DNA from: Jeotgalibacillus proteolyticus
GTDB taxonomy: Bacteria; Bacillota; Bacilli; Bacillales; Jeotgalibacillaceae
Reading direction: 5' to 3'
Assembly: GCF_002926065.1 (NCBI RefSeq)
Contig: NZ_PREZ01000007.1
Location: forward strand, 171,016-235,015
DNA length: 64,000 nucleotides
Position numbers and translations under genes: made by a program. The notes beneath the pieces are model-generated. The model had not been told where the DNA came from. It did no database searches and saw only the letters and a list, made by a program, of their open reading frames with translations. Positions 45,288 through 54,721 of this stretch are shown piece by piece (position 1 is the stretch's first letter; the number at the start of each line of letters is the position of its first letter).

Positions 45288-45431
45288 TCAAGGACTGTCA
45301 ACAACCTTCACGCTGCCATCTGTCAGATCAACTTCTAGCGCATCATACTCAAAAAATTTCAGGAGACAGACCATCTCCGCTTACTGTAGCCCTGGGATAA
45401 ACGTAATTTTTTCTACAAATTGATTCAGCAT
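45288..45431 (-). pseudogene. Relic of a small gene with an internal stop
   Basis: From an ATG at 45431 the minus strand reads MLNQFVEKITFIPGLQ, a stop, then MVCLLKFFEYDALEVDLTDG and VKVVDSP to a TGA at 45288. Both halves look like protein and are in the same frame. The parent family is not recognised. Confidence 0.3.
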
Positions 45432-45538
45432 GGTATATACCTTAAACGGTTTGGTTTATTATTGTTTCCTCTAATTTAGCATGTATTTTCCTACTGTGGA
45501 TTCTAAATCATCAGCTCAGCCAGGTGATATAAAAAAGC

Positions 45539-45565
45539 CAACACTTTGACTGAATCAAAGTATTG
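45539..45565 (-). terminator. Terminator of the iol operon
   Basis: CAACACTTTGA (45539-45549) pairs with TCAAAGTATTG (45555-45565) with one mismatch. On the minus strand a T run follows (A run at 45531-45536). Confidence 0.75.
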
Positions 45566-45591
45566 ACTCTATTGGATTTATGATTGTAAAA

Positions 45592-46431
45592 CTATGCTTT
45601 TTGAAAAGCACCCGTACGCTTAATAATTCCTTCAATAACATTATTTAGCGCCTGTTTACTCGGTTCTAAGATTTCCATAGGGGCATATAATTCTTGATTA
45701 CTGTTTAAAACTTTTCTAAGTGCATCAGACCAAGCGATATTTAGTTCTGTATTGTAATTGATCTTGGCATGACCATAGGAGATTGCTTTTTGTAGGTCTT
45801 CATCAGATATTCCAGAAGCTCCATGCAGGACAAAAGGGATATCTAATGATTGCCGTAAAAGGGTCATCTCCTTAAAACCCAGATTAGGTTCTCCTTTGTA
45901 TTTACCATGGACCGATCCCAAAGCCGGAGCAAGACTATCGATTCCTGTTTCTTTGGAAAGTTGGACGCATTCAGTCTGATCAGCATAACTTAAATCACTA
46001 TAGACCCCGTCTTCCGTCCCTCCTACACTCCCCACTTCAGCTTCAACAGTGACTCCATGCCTATGAGCATATTCAACAACCTTTTTTGTATTTTTCACAT
46101 TTTCCTCAATTAAAAGCTTTGAGCCATCATACATAACTGAGTCGTAGCCTGCATTGACAGCTTCTATACATCGCTCGACCGTTTGCCCATGATCTAAATG
46201 CAGTACAGCTGGGACAGTGATGTTTAGATCTTTCTTCATGGTTTTAAAAACCTGTGTAAGGAGATTAAATCCGCCTAACTGGTCGACAATTTTATCTGTT
46301 GTACCCACAATAACAGGTGCTCTGCATTTTTCTGCTGTCTTCAAAATCGATTCAAGCCAGATTAATCCATTCATGTTAAATTGGGGTACAGCGTAATTCT
46401 TTTTAAAAGCTTCGTCTAAAATATTATTCAC
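45592..46431 (-). CDS. iolJ: 6-phospho-5-dehydro-2-deoxy-D-gluconate aldolase (class II)
   Basis: The 279-residue class II aldolase cleaves 2-deoxy-5-keto-D-gluconate 6-phosphate to dihydroxyacetone phosphate and malonic semialdehyde. Zinc and substrate motifs are visible: HLDHGQTVERCIEAVNAGYDSVMYDGS, EAEVGSVGGTEDG, GSVHGKYKGEP and FVLHGASGISD. Context separates it from fructose-bisphosphate aldolase: it is the last gene of a complete inositol operon. The start is GTG at 46431, with AGGGTG 7 nt upstream. Confidence 0.88.
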   Translation of the reverse strand: MNNILDEAFKKNYAVPQFNMNGLIWLESILKTAEKCRAPVIVGTTDKIVDQLGGFNLLTQVFKTMKKDLNITVPAVLHLDHGQTVERCIEAVNAGYDSVMYDGSKLLIEENVKNTKKVVEYAHRHGVTVEAEVGSVGGTEDGVYSDLSYADQTECVQLSKETGIDSLAPALGSVHGKYKGEPNLGFKEMTLLRQSLDIPFVLHGASGISDEDLQKAISYGHAKINYNTELNIAWSDALRKVLNSNQELYAPMEILEPSKQALNNVIEGIIKRTGAFQKA

Positions 46432-46437
46432 TCTTTA

Positions 46438-47454
46438 TCACCCTATTTCATTATTAACTTTTACAGGTTTTCCAGTTTCATATGATTCTTTCGCAGCTTG
46501 TGCAATTCTCTGAGCCATTATTCCATCCGTAAACGCTACTTCGGTTTCTCTATCATTAATGATACTGTCTACAAATTCCTGCGTTTCACTTATAAATGAA
46601 TCATTATACCTTTCCAAAAAGAAATGAAGAGGCTGATCCATTTCTACTGTATTCGAATGATAATACTTCAGGTTCGTACTCGTTTCATTATCAGCGACCA
46701 GTGCACCTCCATTACCAAACACTTCAATCCGCTGATCATATCCATATACAGCTTCTCGACTATTATCAATGACTCCAAGTGCCCCATTTTCAAATGTTAA
46801 TGTAATTATGGCGGTATCGATATCACCCTTGTCTCCTATCGCAGGGTTTACTAAAGTTGCTCCTTTTGCATACACCTCTTTAACCTCAGAATCCAGCAAA
46901 TACCTAGCCATATCAAAGTCATGGATGCTCATGTCCATAAACATGCCGCCGGAACTTTCAATGTAATCTAGATTTGGTGCTTCAGGATCTCTTGAGGTTA
47001 TTTTCAAAAGGTGAACGTCCCCAACCTTATTGCCTTTTACTCTGGTTTTCATTTCTTTAAAGTTTTTATCAAAACGTCTATTAAAACCAACTTGGAACTT
47101 AACTCCTGCCTTTTTAATTTGCTCATAGGCTTTAATCGTTTCTCTATCATCAAAGCTAATAGGCTTTTCACAAAATACGTGCTTATTATGTTCTGCTGCT
47201 AATTTAATTAAGTTAGCATGTGTATCTGTCGGTGAACAAATAAATACTGTATTAATCTCTGCATCTTCAAATATATCGAGATAGTTTTTCGTGATTTGTT
47301 CTACTCCACTATCTTTAAACCACTCGTTAAGTTTATCTGCAAAGATATCCGAAACCATTTTTATACGGACTCTAGGATTAGCTTTTAGGTTATTAATGTG
47401 TAATTTACCTATTCTGCCAGCGCCTATTACACCTGCTACAATCTTATCCATCAA
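46438..47454 (-). CDS. iolG: Inositol 2-dehydrogenase (IolG/IdhA type)
   Basis: The 338-residue Gfo/Idh/MocA oxidoreductase oxidises myo-inositol to 2-keto-myo-inositol with NAD. GVIGAGRIGKLHINNL is the Rossmann motif, CEKPISFDD has the catalytic Lys, and GGMFMDMSIHDFDMARYLL holds the Asp and His of the active site. The ITSRDPEAPNLDYI stretch is typical of rhizobial-type IdhA. It lies 6 bp upstream of iolJ. A second family member (49969) is in the same operon, so one may work on another inositol isomer. Confidence 0.88.
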   Translation of the reverse strand: MMDKIVAGVIGAGRIGKLHINNLKANPRVRIKMVSDIFADKLNEWFKDSGVEQITKNYLDIFEDAEINTVFICSPTDTHANLIKLAAEHNKHVFCEKPISFDDRETIKAYEQIKKAGVKFQVGFNRRFDKNFKEMKTRVKGNKVGDVHLLKITSRDPEAPNLDYIESSGGMFMDMSIHDFDMARYLLDSEVKEVYAKGATLVNPAIGDKGDIDTAIITLTFENGALGVIDNSREAVYGYDQRIEVFGNGGALVADNETSTNLKYYHSNTVEMDQPLHFFLERYNDSFISETQEFVDSIINDRETEVAFTDGIMAQRIAQAAKESYETGKPVKVNNEIG

Positions 47455-47473
47455 AAAATTCTTCCTTTCTTAT

Positions 47474-49063
47474 TTAGGCTAATACTAACGGAGAGAATAT
47501 AATATACATCGCTACAACCGTAAGCAATATCATAATTCCTACCCATTTTGAATGCTTCCATGGTGTCAAATCTACTTTGTTTTTATACTTCTCAAATTCA
47601 AACTCTACTTTATCAGGTCTCATCGAGCTGAAAGTATACAATATAACGACATTTAGGATAAATAGTACACTCCAGACATAGAGGTAATGAACATCTGGAA
47701 TCACTACCTTTGATAAGCTATAAGTGATAACGTGGAAAACAAACGTAACTTTTGCTCCCAAGGCAGAAGTTTTTTTCGAGAAAAACCCTACTAAAATGAT
47801 TGCAAGCAGAGGCATATTATATAAGCCATTAAATTCCTGAATTACTGCAAACAAACCTTGAGGGAATAGGGAGATTAAAGGGGCGATTATGATAACAACG
47901 ATACCCACACCAATCGTTAGTATTCTGCCCATTCTTGCAATTTGGCGGTTATTTGCCTTTTTATTAATTATAGGTTTATAAAAATCGAGACTGAATAGTG
48001 TAACCGTCGCATTAAGTGCTCCAAGGAAAGAACTCATAATTGCTCCAAACACGATAACTCCGAAAATTCCATAAGCCCACTGCGGCAATACTTCATTGAG
48101 GAGTGTTGGATATGCCATATCCATCTGTAAACCATCGCCAAACATTGTCGCAGCTATAATTCCTGGAAGCACAAAGAAGAAAATCCCAAAAATCTTAAAG
48201 AACCCTACTAGCATCGTGCCTTTTTGAGCTTCCTTTAAATTTTTTGCAGCTAATGCTTTTTGTACGATCATTTGGTTGGTACACCAGAAATACAGATTAT
48301 TAAAGAACATTCCAAAGAAAAGAGCAGGCCAAGGTACAATCGTTGAATCAACCGGTCCCCATGCATTTAATTTACCAGAAGATTCAGTTAATACTCTGTC
48401 CACACCATTTAAGAAACTGCTGTCACCTAATGCAATAAACCCTAAAACCGTTACAATCCCACCGCCAAGCAGCAAACCGACCCCATAAATAGAATCACTG
48501 TGTGCCACGAGTGAGAGACCGCCGACAAATAAATAAGTAATCCCGATAATCCCGATAAATGCAGCAATAATCACCACTGCTGTCATAGAGGATACGCCAA
48601 GAAATTCCCCAACACCAAACAAATCATTGAATATCAAGGCTCCCGAATACAAGACCACAGGCATAAAGCTGACTGTATATGTAAACATAAACAGAATGGA
48701 CACAATCCTCTTTGTCGTTGTGTCATACCGAACTTCTATGAAGTCTGAGATTGTATTTACACCATATTTTAAATACCTCGGAAGGAAAATCCATGCAGAT
48801 AAAACAATGGCTACAGCAGCAGTAACTTCCCAAGCCATTACTTCTGCCCCTGCAACATAAGCTTGTCCATTCTGGCCGACAAGATGTTCAGTGGAAAGAT
48901 TCGTCATAATAATTGACATGCCGACTGTGGTTCCTACTAAGGAACGTCCCCCAAGGAAATATCCATCTGAATCTTGAGTGTTTATATTTTTACTTCGATA
49001 GTAAGCGTACAGGTAAATAGCCACTAATATAACCAAGAAGCTAGTAATAGTAAACCAATTCAT
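47474..49063 (-). CDS. Sodium:solute symporter (SSS family), probable inositol transporter
   Basis: The 529-residue protein has about 14 membrane segments. The SSS family signature is visible: YFLGGRSLVGTTVGMSIIMTN early, WEVTAAVAIVLSAWIFLPRYLK, and WSVLFILNVVILYTF late. It is in the solute/sodium symporter family that includes SGLT-like and bacterial inositol carriers. It replaces the MFS-type IolT/IolF seen in B. subtilis. Its position between iolG and iolE makes inositol uptake the likely role. AAGGGG precedes the ATG. Confidence 0.88.
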   Translation of the reverse strand: MNWFTITSFLVILVAIYLYAYYRSKNINTQDSDGYFLGGRSLVGTTVGMSIIMTNLSTEHLVGQNGQAYVAGAEVMAWEVTAAVAIVLSAWIFLPRYLKYGVNTISDFIEVRYDTTTKRIVSILFMFTYTVSFMPVVLYSGALIFNDLFGVGEFLGVSSMTAVVIIAAFIGIIGITYLFVGGLSLVAHSDSIYGVGLLLGGGIVTVLGFIALGDSSFLNGVDRVLTESSGKLNAWGPVDSTIVPWPALFFGMFFNNLYFWCTNQMIVQKALAAKNLKEAQKGTMLVGFFKIFGIFFFVLPGIIAATMFGDGLQMDMAYPTLLNEVLPQWAYGIFGVIVFGAIMSSFLGALNATVTLFSLDFYKPIINKKANNRQIARMGRILTIGVGIVVIIIAPLISLFPQGLFAVIQEFNGLYNMPLLAIILVGFFSKKTSALGAKVTFVFHVITYSLSKVVIPDVHYLYVWSVLFILNVVILYTFSSMRPDKVEFEFEKYKNKVDLTPWKHSKWVGIMILLTVVAMYIIFSPLVLA

Positions 49064-49081
49064 ATTTATTCCCCTTTATTT

Positions 49082-49960
49082 TTATAAATTGTCAATATAC
49101 CTTTTCGCTTTGACAGCATATTCAAATGCATTACAAATACTTGGGTCCTGTTCAGCCTCTACAACAATCCAGCCTTTATATTTATTTTCCTTTAAATAGG
49201 TCATAATTGGCTTAAAGTCAATTTCTCCATCCCCTGGAACAGTAAAAGCTCCTTTTTTTACGCCTATAAGGAAACTGTCTTTTTCACTTTTAATTTTTTC
49301 TATTACTTCTTTTCTAATGTCCTTAAAATGAACATGCCTGATTCTATCAAAATATTTATCAAGGATATATAAAGGGTCTTCCCCTGAGAAAACTAGATGT
49401 CCTGTGTCATATAATAAGCTTACTTTTTCAGGGTCTGTCTCCTGCATCAATCGATCAATTTCTTCTGTTGTCTGAATACAGGTCCCCATGTGATGATGAT
49501 AGACTAACGTCATAGTCTTTTCTTTAGCCAGCTCTCCAAGGATTTCAAGACCGTCAGTGAAGCGCTTCCATTCTCCTTCAGTAAAAGCTGGTTTTTTCTC
49601 AAATAATGGTGTTTCGATCTCTCCCTGAATGCTGCCGCCTTGCTCAGAAACTACAATTACCTCAGCTCCCATTGCATGAAGGAAGTCTCTATGCTTGAGG
49701 AAATCTTTTTTTACCTGTTTTAAATCCCGGGTCGTAATATAGGCACTAAACCATGCACTAGCTACTTCAAGCCCCCTTTGGTCCAGGAATTTTTTTAACG
49801 TTTCAGGTTCTTTAGGATACTTATTGCCAATTTCTGTTCCCTTATATCCCGCAAGCGCCATTTCACTTATACACTGTTCAAATGAATTTTCAGCCCCCAA
49901 TTCAGGCATATCATCATTAGTCCATGCTATAGGGGCGCAGCCTAATTTTATATTTTCCAT
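49082..49960 (-). CDS. iolE: Inosose dehydratase
   Basis: The 292-residue xylose-isomerase-like barrel dehydrates 2-keto-myo-inositol to a diketo-cyclohexane product. It starts with KLGCAPIAWTNDDMPELG, typical of IolE, and has TLVYHHHMGTCIQ, LLYDTGHLVFSG, RIRHVHFKDIR and WIVVEAEQDPS, which carry the metal ligands. I chose the ATG at 49960, which is 11 nt from GAAGGG; a GTG at 49972 overlaps the upstream stop. Only 9 bp or less separates it from the preceding dehydrogenase gene. Confidence 0.88.
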   Translation of the reverse strand: MENIKLGCAPIAWTNDDMPELGAENSFEQCISEMALAGYKGTEIGNKYPKEPETLKKFLDQRGLEVASAWFSAYITTRDLKQVKKDFLKHRDFLHAMGAEVIVVSEQGGSIQGEIETPLFEKKPAFTEGEWKRFTDGLEILGELAKEKTMTLVYHHHMGTCIQTTEEIDRLMQETDPEKVSLLYDTGHLVFSGEDPLYILDKYFDRIRHVHFKDIRKEVIEKIKSEKDSFLIGVKKGAFTVPGDGEIDFKPIMTYLKENKYKGWIVVEAEQDPSICNAFEYAVKAKRYIDNL

Positions 49961-49968
49961 GCTACTAA

Positions 49969-50994
49969 TCACCCTTCGTAGTTAATTTCCACTAGTTTTT
50001 CCTGTTCGAATGAATGCTGACAGGCAATTGCAACTTCTGTGCTTCTAAGCCCATCCAAAGCTGTTACCTCAGGTTTCGTTTGTTCACGAATACAGCGAAC
50101 AAAGTCTTTAAGTTCATCCACATAAGCTTCTCTGAATCGTTCAGGAAAGCTTTGAGATGTGGGTCTGACCACACCTTGATCGTTGAAAACAGTCACCTTG
50201 TTTTTGTCTGGTGTAGCAGCAATGCGAACCATTCCTTTTGTGCCAATAACTTCTGTTTCAACGTGGTAGCCGTGGCTTGCTGTCCGGCCAGCGACCAGAA
50301 ATGCTGTTATATTATTTTCGAGTTGCATTACTGCCGTTCCGATTTCTACTTCATTTAAATCGTTCAATTCAGGAAAGGCTTTGCTGCTTCCTGTAGCCCA
50401 AACTTTTTTGACCTCAGAGTTTGAGAACCAACGGATAACATCAATGTCATGTACGCTCATATCCAGATAGATACCACCACTTGGGCTTTTTTTAGCGAAA
50501 TTAACGAAGCTTTCAAGACCTCCAATCGGATCGATTCCGTAAGACCGGATAATCGATATTTCTCCAATGTCCCCGCGGTCAATCATTTCTTTCACATATA
50601 AATAATCTTTGTCATATCGACGCATAAAACCCAGATGAAATACTTTATCGCTTTTTTCTATGACTTCGCACGTTCGCTTGATACCTTCAACCTCTAATCC
50701 AAGTGGCTTCTCACAAAAAACGTGAAGATTATGCTCAAGAGCTAATTGGATATGCCTTGGGTGAAATCCGGACGGTGTCACAATGCATACCGCATCAAGC
50801 TCTTGATTTTTTATCATTTCTTCGTAAGTTGTATAAGCGTAAGGAACTTGATATTTATTTTGAACCTGCTTATTTACTGTTTCATCAAGATTCGATATTG
50901 CTGTCAGCTCCACATGCTTCATACCCTGTATATTATCTGCATGGATTAGGCCGAGACGACCTAATCCAGCAAGACCAATTTTAACGGTTTTCAT
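49969..50994 (-). CDS. Second inositol dehydrogenase-like oxidoreductase (IolX/IolW-like)
   Basis: The 341-residue Gfo/Idh/MocA enzyme has GLAGLGRLGLIHADNI, CEKPLGLEVE with the catalytic Lys, FMRRYDKDYLYVK and GGIYLDMSVHDIDVIRWF. It is clearly distinct from the iolG at 46438. In B. subtilis extra enzymes of this family act on scyllo-inositol (IolX, IolW), so that is a fair guess. It lies between iolD and iolE and may work on another inositol stereoisomer. It could also be the main IolG; sequence alone does not settle it. Confidence 0.8.
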   Translation of the reverse strand: MKTVKIGLAGLGRLGLIHADNIQGMKHVELTAISNLDETVNKQVQNKYQVPYAYTTYEEMIKNQELDAVCIVTPSGFHPRHIQLALEHNLHVFCEKPLGLEVEGIKRTCEVIEKSDKVFHLGFMRRYDKDYLYVKEMIDRGDIGEISIIRSYGIDPIGGLESFVNFAKKSPSGGIYLDMSVHDIDVIRWFSNSEVKKVWATGSSKAFPELNDLNEVEIGTAVMQLENNITAFLVAGRTASHGYHVETEVIGTKGMVRIAATPDKNKVTVFNDQGVVRPTSQSFPERFREAYVDELKDFVRCIREQTKPEVTALDGLRSTEVAIACQHSFEQEKLVEINYEG

Positions 50995-51013
50995 TCACTC
51001 TCACTCTTTTACT

Positions 51014-52933
51014 TTAATATTGTTTTGCTTTGTCCCGCATATTCAATACTCCCGCTACCTTATCTAATACATTCACATTAGTTGAGTGCTCAGAGATCCC
51101 TACATTCCAAAAGCTTTCGTAACCATCTGTCATTGTCTTTGGAAGTACTTTTATATGGATCAATGTTGAATTATCACTTTTTTTCGCTTTTCCAATGGCT
51201 TCTTCTAGCTCATAATTGCTCTTAGCCGTAAACGTATCAAAACCATACCCTTCTGCCACTTTTGCATAATCCACAGTTAGGATGCTGCCATCTGTTTTAG
51301 TAAATTCCGTACAATAACTGTCACCGCCATGCCCCATTTGAAGATTATTAATACAGCCATAGCCGGAATTATCGAATAAAATGATATTAAGCTTGTAGCC
51401 ATACTGAAGAGCAGTCACCATTTCTGTGTGAAGCATTAAAAAGCTGCCATCTCCTACCATGCAATACACTTCTTTGTCCGGATGTGCAATTTTCACACCT
51501 AAACCTCCAGCTATTTCGTAACCCATTGTGGAATAGCCGTACTCAACATGATAGGTATTTTCCACTGTTGAATGCCATAATCTATGCATATCTCCCGGCA
51601 GTGATCCCGCAGAGGTGATGACGTAGCTGGACGGATCAATCAACTCATTTACTTTAACCAGTGCAGTTGTCTGTGAATAATTGGTTTCTAAGGCATTTGC
51701 ATAATCCCTTAACTTTTCTTTGCCAAATGCATCTTGAATCTCCGGCTGATATCCTTCATCATCCAGGTCAATCTCAATTGCTGCTAATCGTTTTCTCTCA
51801 TCAAGCCATTCCTGCTTATAGTCTTCCAGCTGACTGGCAAACTCGCTTTCATAGCTGATTAATAGCTCATCAAGCTTTTGAATCGTTGCTTTTGCATCTC
51901 CTACCAGCTGGACTGCATCCATTTTATACGTCTGCATTCTGCTTACATTTATATTGATAAATTTTGACTCATCAAAATTAAAAGCGGTTTTAGAAGCAGA
52001 GGTGAAATCAGTATATCTGGTGCCGATCCCTATAATAAGGTCGGCCTCCTTAGCGGCTTTATTGGCTCCAAGTGTACCCGTAACGCCTACTCCACCCATA
52101 TTAAATGGGTGATCAGAAACTACAGTCGATTTTCCTGCCTGGGTTTCAACAAGAGCGACTTTATACTTCTTTGAAAATTCTCCAATTTCATTGCCTGCAA
52201 GTGAATATTTCGCTCCGCCTCCAATGACAATTAACGGTTTTTTGGATGCAAGAATCGCTTCTTTGGCACGTGCTAATGATTCTTCAGAGGGAATAATACG
52301 ATCAACATAATGAATTCTCTTTTTAAAGAAAGCCTCATCGTACTCAAAGGTCTCACCTTCTACATCCTGCGCTATTGACAACGTAACAGGTCCTGATGTC
52401 TCAGGGTTTGTCATCACTTCAAAAGCACGCAATAGGGCTGACATCAGCTGCTCCGGACGTTCAATTCGGTCCCAATAGCGTGAAACAGGCTGCAGGGCAT
52501 CGTTAGTAGTGATTTTATGACTGTGAAAATGTTCAATTTGCTGTAAAACAGGGTCAGGCTGGCGGCTGGCGAAGGTGTCCCCCGGTAAGAATAAGACAGG
52601 TAAATTATTTGCCAATGCAGTTGCGCTGGCAGTGACAAGGTTTGCAGATCCCGGTCCAACAGACGACGTGACTGCAAAGATCTTTCTTCTGAAGTTTTCT
52701 TTAGCAAAAGCAACTGCAGCATGTGCCATCCCTTGTTCATTCTTTCCTTGGATCACTTTCAAATTGCCGATATCTTCCTGAAGGGCTTGGCCAATCCCAA
52801 GAACATTCCCGTGACCAAAAATATTAAAAAATCCCTCAACATAAGGGGTTTCTTCTCCATCAAAGTGAATGTACTGATTGTCCAGAAATTTTACCAATGC
52901 CTGTGCTGTTGTTAATTTAATTTTCTTTGCCAT
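51014..52933 (-). CDS. iolD: 3D-(3,5/4)-trihydroxycyclohexane-1,2-dione hydrolase
   Basis: The 639-residue thiamine-diphosphate enzyme opens the inositol-derived ring to 5-deoxy-glucuronate. The TPP Glu is in GKNEQGMAHAA. The TPP/Mg motif is GDGSFLMLHTEM through NSGYGCINNLQMG. The middle domain IVIGGGAKYS and the acetolactate-synthase-like fold complete the picture. The ATG at 52933 overlaps the end of iolC and has GAAGGGTG upstream. The length fits the family (about 637-645). Confidence 0.93.
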   Translation of the reverse strand: MAKKIKLTTAQALVKFLDNQYIHFDGEETPYVEGFFNIFGHGNVLGIGQALQEDIGNLKVIQGKNEQGMAHAAVAFAKENFRRKIFAVTSSVGPGSANLVTASATALANNLPVLFLPGDTFASRQPDPVLQQIEHFHSHKITTNDALQPVSRYWDRIERPEQLMSALLRAFEVMTNPETSGPVTLSIAQDVEGETFEYDEAFFKKRIHYVDRIIPSEESLARAKEAILASKKPLIVIGGGAKYSLAGNEIGEFSKKYKVALVETQAGKSTVVSDHPFNMGGVGVTGTLGANKAAKEADLIIGIGTRYTDFTSASKTAFNFDESKFININVSRMQTYKMDAVQLVGDAKATIQKLDELLISYESEFASQLEDYKQEWLDERKRLAAIEIDLDDEGYQPEIQDAFGKEKLRDYANALETNYSQTTALVKVNELIDPSSYVITSAGSLPGDMHRLWHSTVENTYHVEYGYSTMGYEIAGGLGVKIAHPDKEVYCMVGDGSFLMLHTEMVTALQYGYKLNIILFDNSGYGCINNLQMGHGGDSYCTEFTKTDGSILTVDYAKVAEGYGFDTFTAKSNYELEEAIGKAKKSDNSTLIHIKVLPKTMTDGYESFWNVGISEHSTNVNVLDKVAGVLNMRDKAKQY

Positions 52934-52938
52934 TATAC

Positions 52939-53898
52939 TCACCCTTCATGACTATTTATTAAGTTTTCAATGTCCTGAATTGTAGGCATTGCCTCTGAAG
53001 AGCTATGCTTTGACACAACTATCGAGGCTGAAGCGCTTCCATATTGCAAAGCCTCTTTAATACTCTTATTTTTTTTCAACGCATAAATGAAGCCTGAAGC
53101 AAACGAATCGCCCGCACCAAAGGTTTTTAAGACTTTCGTTTTGTAGATTGTGCCTTCAATTACTTCCCCGTCTTTTGTAAATGCTCTTGAACCTTTCACG
53201 CCATGCTTTATAACAATGAGTCTTGGTGTATACTCCAGTAATTCCTTTGCTGAGGCTTCATCATCAAAATTTATATTCATTTCCATAATGTCGAATTCAT
53301 CCCGGGTTCCAATAACAATATCAGCCATCCTTGCAACTGCTGTCATATAAATCGAAATCTCTTCTTTACTTTTCCAGGTATAAGGCCGGTAATCTAACTC
53401 AAAAATCACTTCAACTCCACTTTTTTTAGCTACATCAATTGCATGAAATGCCGCTTCTCTTGAAGGTGACTGGCTTAATGATGTACCAGATATAAGAAGA
53501 CTTTCAGCATTTTTAATGTAATCATCATCAAAGTCATCAACACTTAAATAAAGGTCAGCAGCATTTTCCCGGTACATGACAATGCTGCACTCTTCCGGGC
53601 TTTTAATTTCAGTAAAGGTCAGCCCGGTTTTTCTGCCTTGTGTATCCTTCTTAATATATTGAGAGTCGACTCCTGATTTTTTTAAATAATTAATGACGAA
53701 GTTTCCATGTTGGTCATCCGATACTTTCGCGATCATTCCAACTTTTAACCCTAATTTTGAAGTGCCAATGGCTATATTCGCCGGCGACCCTCCTACATAT
53801 TTTGTAAAGGTCATCGTTTCTTCCATAGGACGGTTATACTCCGTGGCGTTTAAATCGACAGCTGCTCTACCAAATGTAATTAATTCTAATTTACTCAT
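52939..53898 (-). CDS. iolC: 5-dehydro-2-deoxygluconokinase
   Basis: The 319-residue PfkB-type kinase phosphorylates 2-deoxy-5-keto-gluconate. The N-terminal FGRAAVDLNATEYNRPME and GGSPANIAIGTSKLG, and the C-terminal KTFGAGDSFASGFIYALKK with its catalytic Asp, are diagnostic. The ATG at 53898 is 7 nt from GAGAGGG; the longer start at 53922 overlaps iolB. Order and overlap show translational coupling within the iol operon. Confidence 0.92.
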   Translation of the reverse strand: MSKLELITFGRAAVDLNATEYNRPMEETMTFTKYVGGSPANIAIGTSKLGLKVGMIAKVSDDQHGNFVINYLKKSGVDSQYIKKDTQGRKTGLTFTEIKSPEECSIVMYRENAADLYLSVDDFDDDYIKNAESLLISGTSLSQSPSREAAFHAIDVAKKSGVEVIFELDYRPYTWKSKEEISIYMTAVARMADIVIGTRDEFDIMEMNINFDDEASAKELLEYTPRLIVIKHGVKGSRAFTKDGEVIEGTIYKTKVLKTFGAGDSFASGFIYALKKNKSIKEALQYGSASASIVVSKHSSSEAMPTIQDIENLINSHEG

Positions 53899-53900
53899 CA

Positions 53901-54719
53901 TTAATCCCTCTCTAAAATCCATTCATGATCTTTATCATTATTAAATTTCCACTTTCTTTTAGGACCCGCCATGACATTTAAATAATATAGATTGTAACCA
54001 TCCGGAACACCTACCGGATGATATCCTTTTGGAACCGATACACAATCCTGATGTTCCACGGCCATCGTTTCATCTATATCCCGCTCATCCGTATAAACTC
54101 TTTGAAAAACAAATCCTTGTTTTGGATCAATTTCATGGTAATACGTTTCTTCTAGAAACGATTCTTCGGGTAGATTATCCTGATCGTGCTTATGTGGGGG
54201 GTAGCTGGAGAAATTTCCACTATCTGTGTAAACTTCGACCACCAGCAAATTTTCCGGAACATCCATATAATCAGGCAGGATATTGTGTACGAGCCGCTGA
54301 TTTGCATATTGACCACGATGCTCAATATCATTATCCTTTGCACGAATCACTTTTGTATCCAGCACTTTGGTAGAGTTTGAGTAACATAGAGCCAGTTTCA
54401 CTCGGGTATTGGATTTAACCTTAAATGTTTTTGTGGAAGGGACATAGATACTGTCTGTCGGTATTTTTTCAAATACAGAATCTCTTGTACCTAAATCCTT
54501 GTAGTCTTCCCCATCAACCGTTACATCCACCTTCCCCGTCAGGACGACGGCACACAATTCAGTATTCTCGAGAGCTTCTTCATACTGTGCACCTTCATCC
54601 ATTTCAATCACTTTAAACTGAACGTAATCAAGACCAGTAGTTGATTTCCCTAAATCCTGAATCACTGTTACGCCGTTAGAGATCTTTTTGTCTCCTTTTT
54701 TGTATAACAGATTAACCAT
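53901..54719 (-). CDS. iolB: 5-deoxy-glucuronate isomerase
   Basis: The 272-residue bicupin isomerises 5-deoxy-glucuronate to 2-deoxy-5-keto-gluconate. Metal ligands are seen in SSYPPHKHDQDNLPEESFLEE and in VEHQDCVSVPKGYHP, and YNLYYLNVMAGP near the end is typical of IolB. Its stop lies 2 bp before the iolC start region, and its start is 2 bp after iolA. Confidence 0.93.
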   Translation of the reverse strand: MVNLLYKKGDKKISNGVTVIQDLGKSTTGLDYVQFKVIEMDEGAQYEEALENTELCAVVLTGKVDVTVDGEDYKDLGTRDSVFEKIPTDSIYVPSTKTFKVKSNTRVKLALCYSNSTKVLDTKVIRAKDNDIEHRGQYANQRLVHNILPDYMDVPENLLVVEVYTDSGNFSSYPPHKHDQDNLPEESFLEETYYHEIDPKQGFVFQRVYTDERDIDETMAVEHQDCVSVPKGYHPVGVPDGYNLYYLNVMAGPKRKWKFNNDKDHEWILERD

Positions 54720-54721
54720 TA

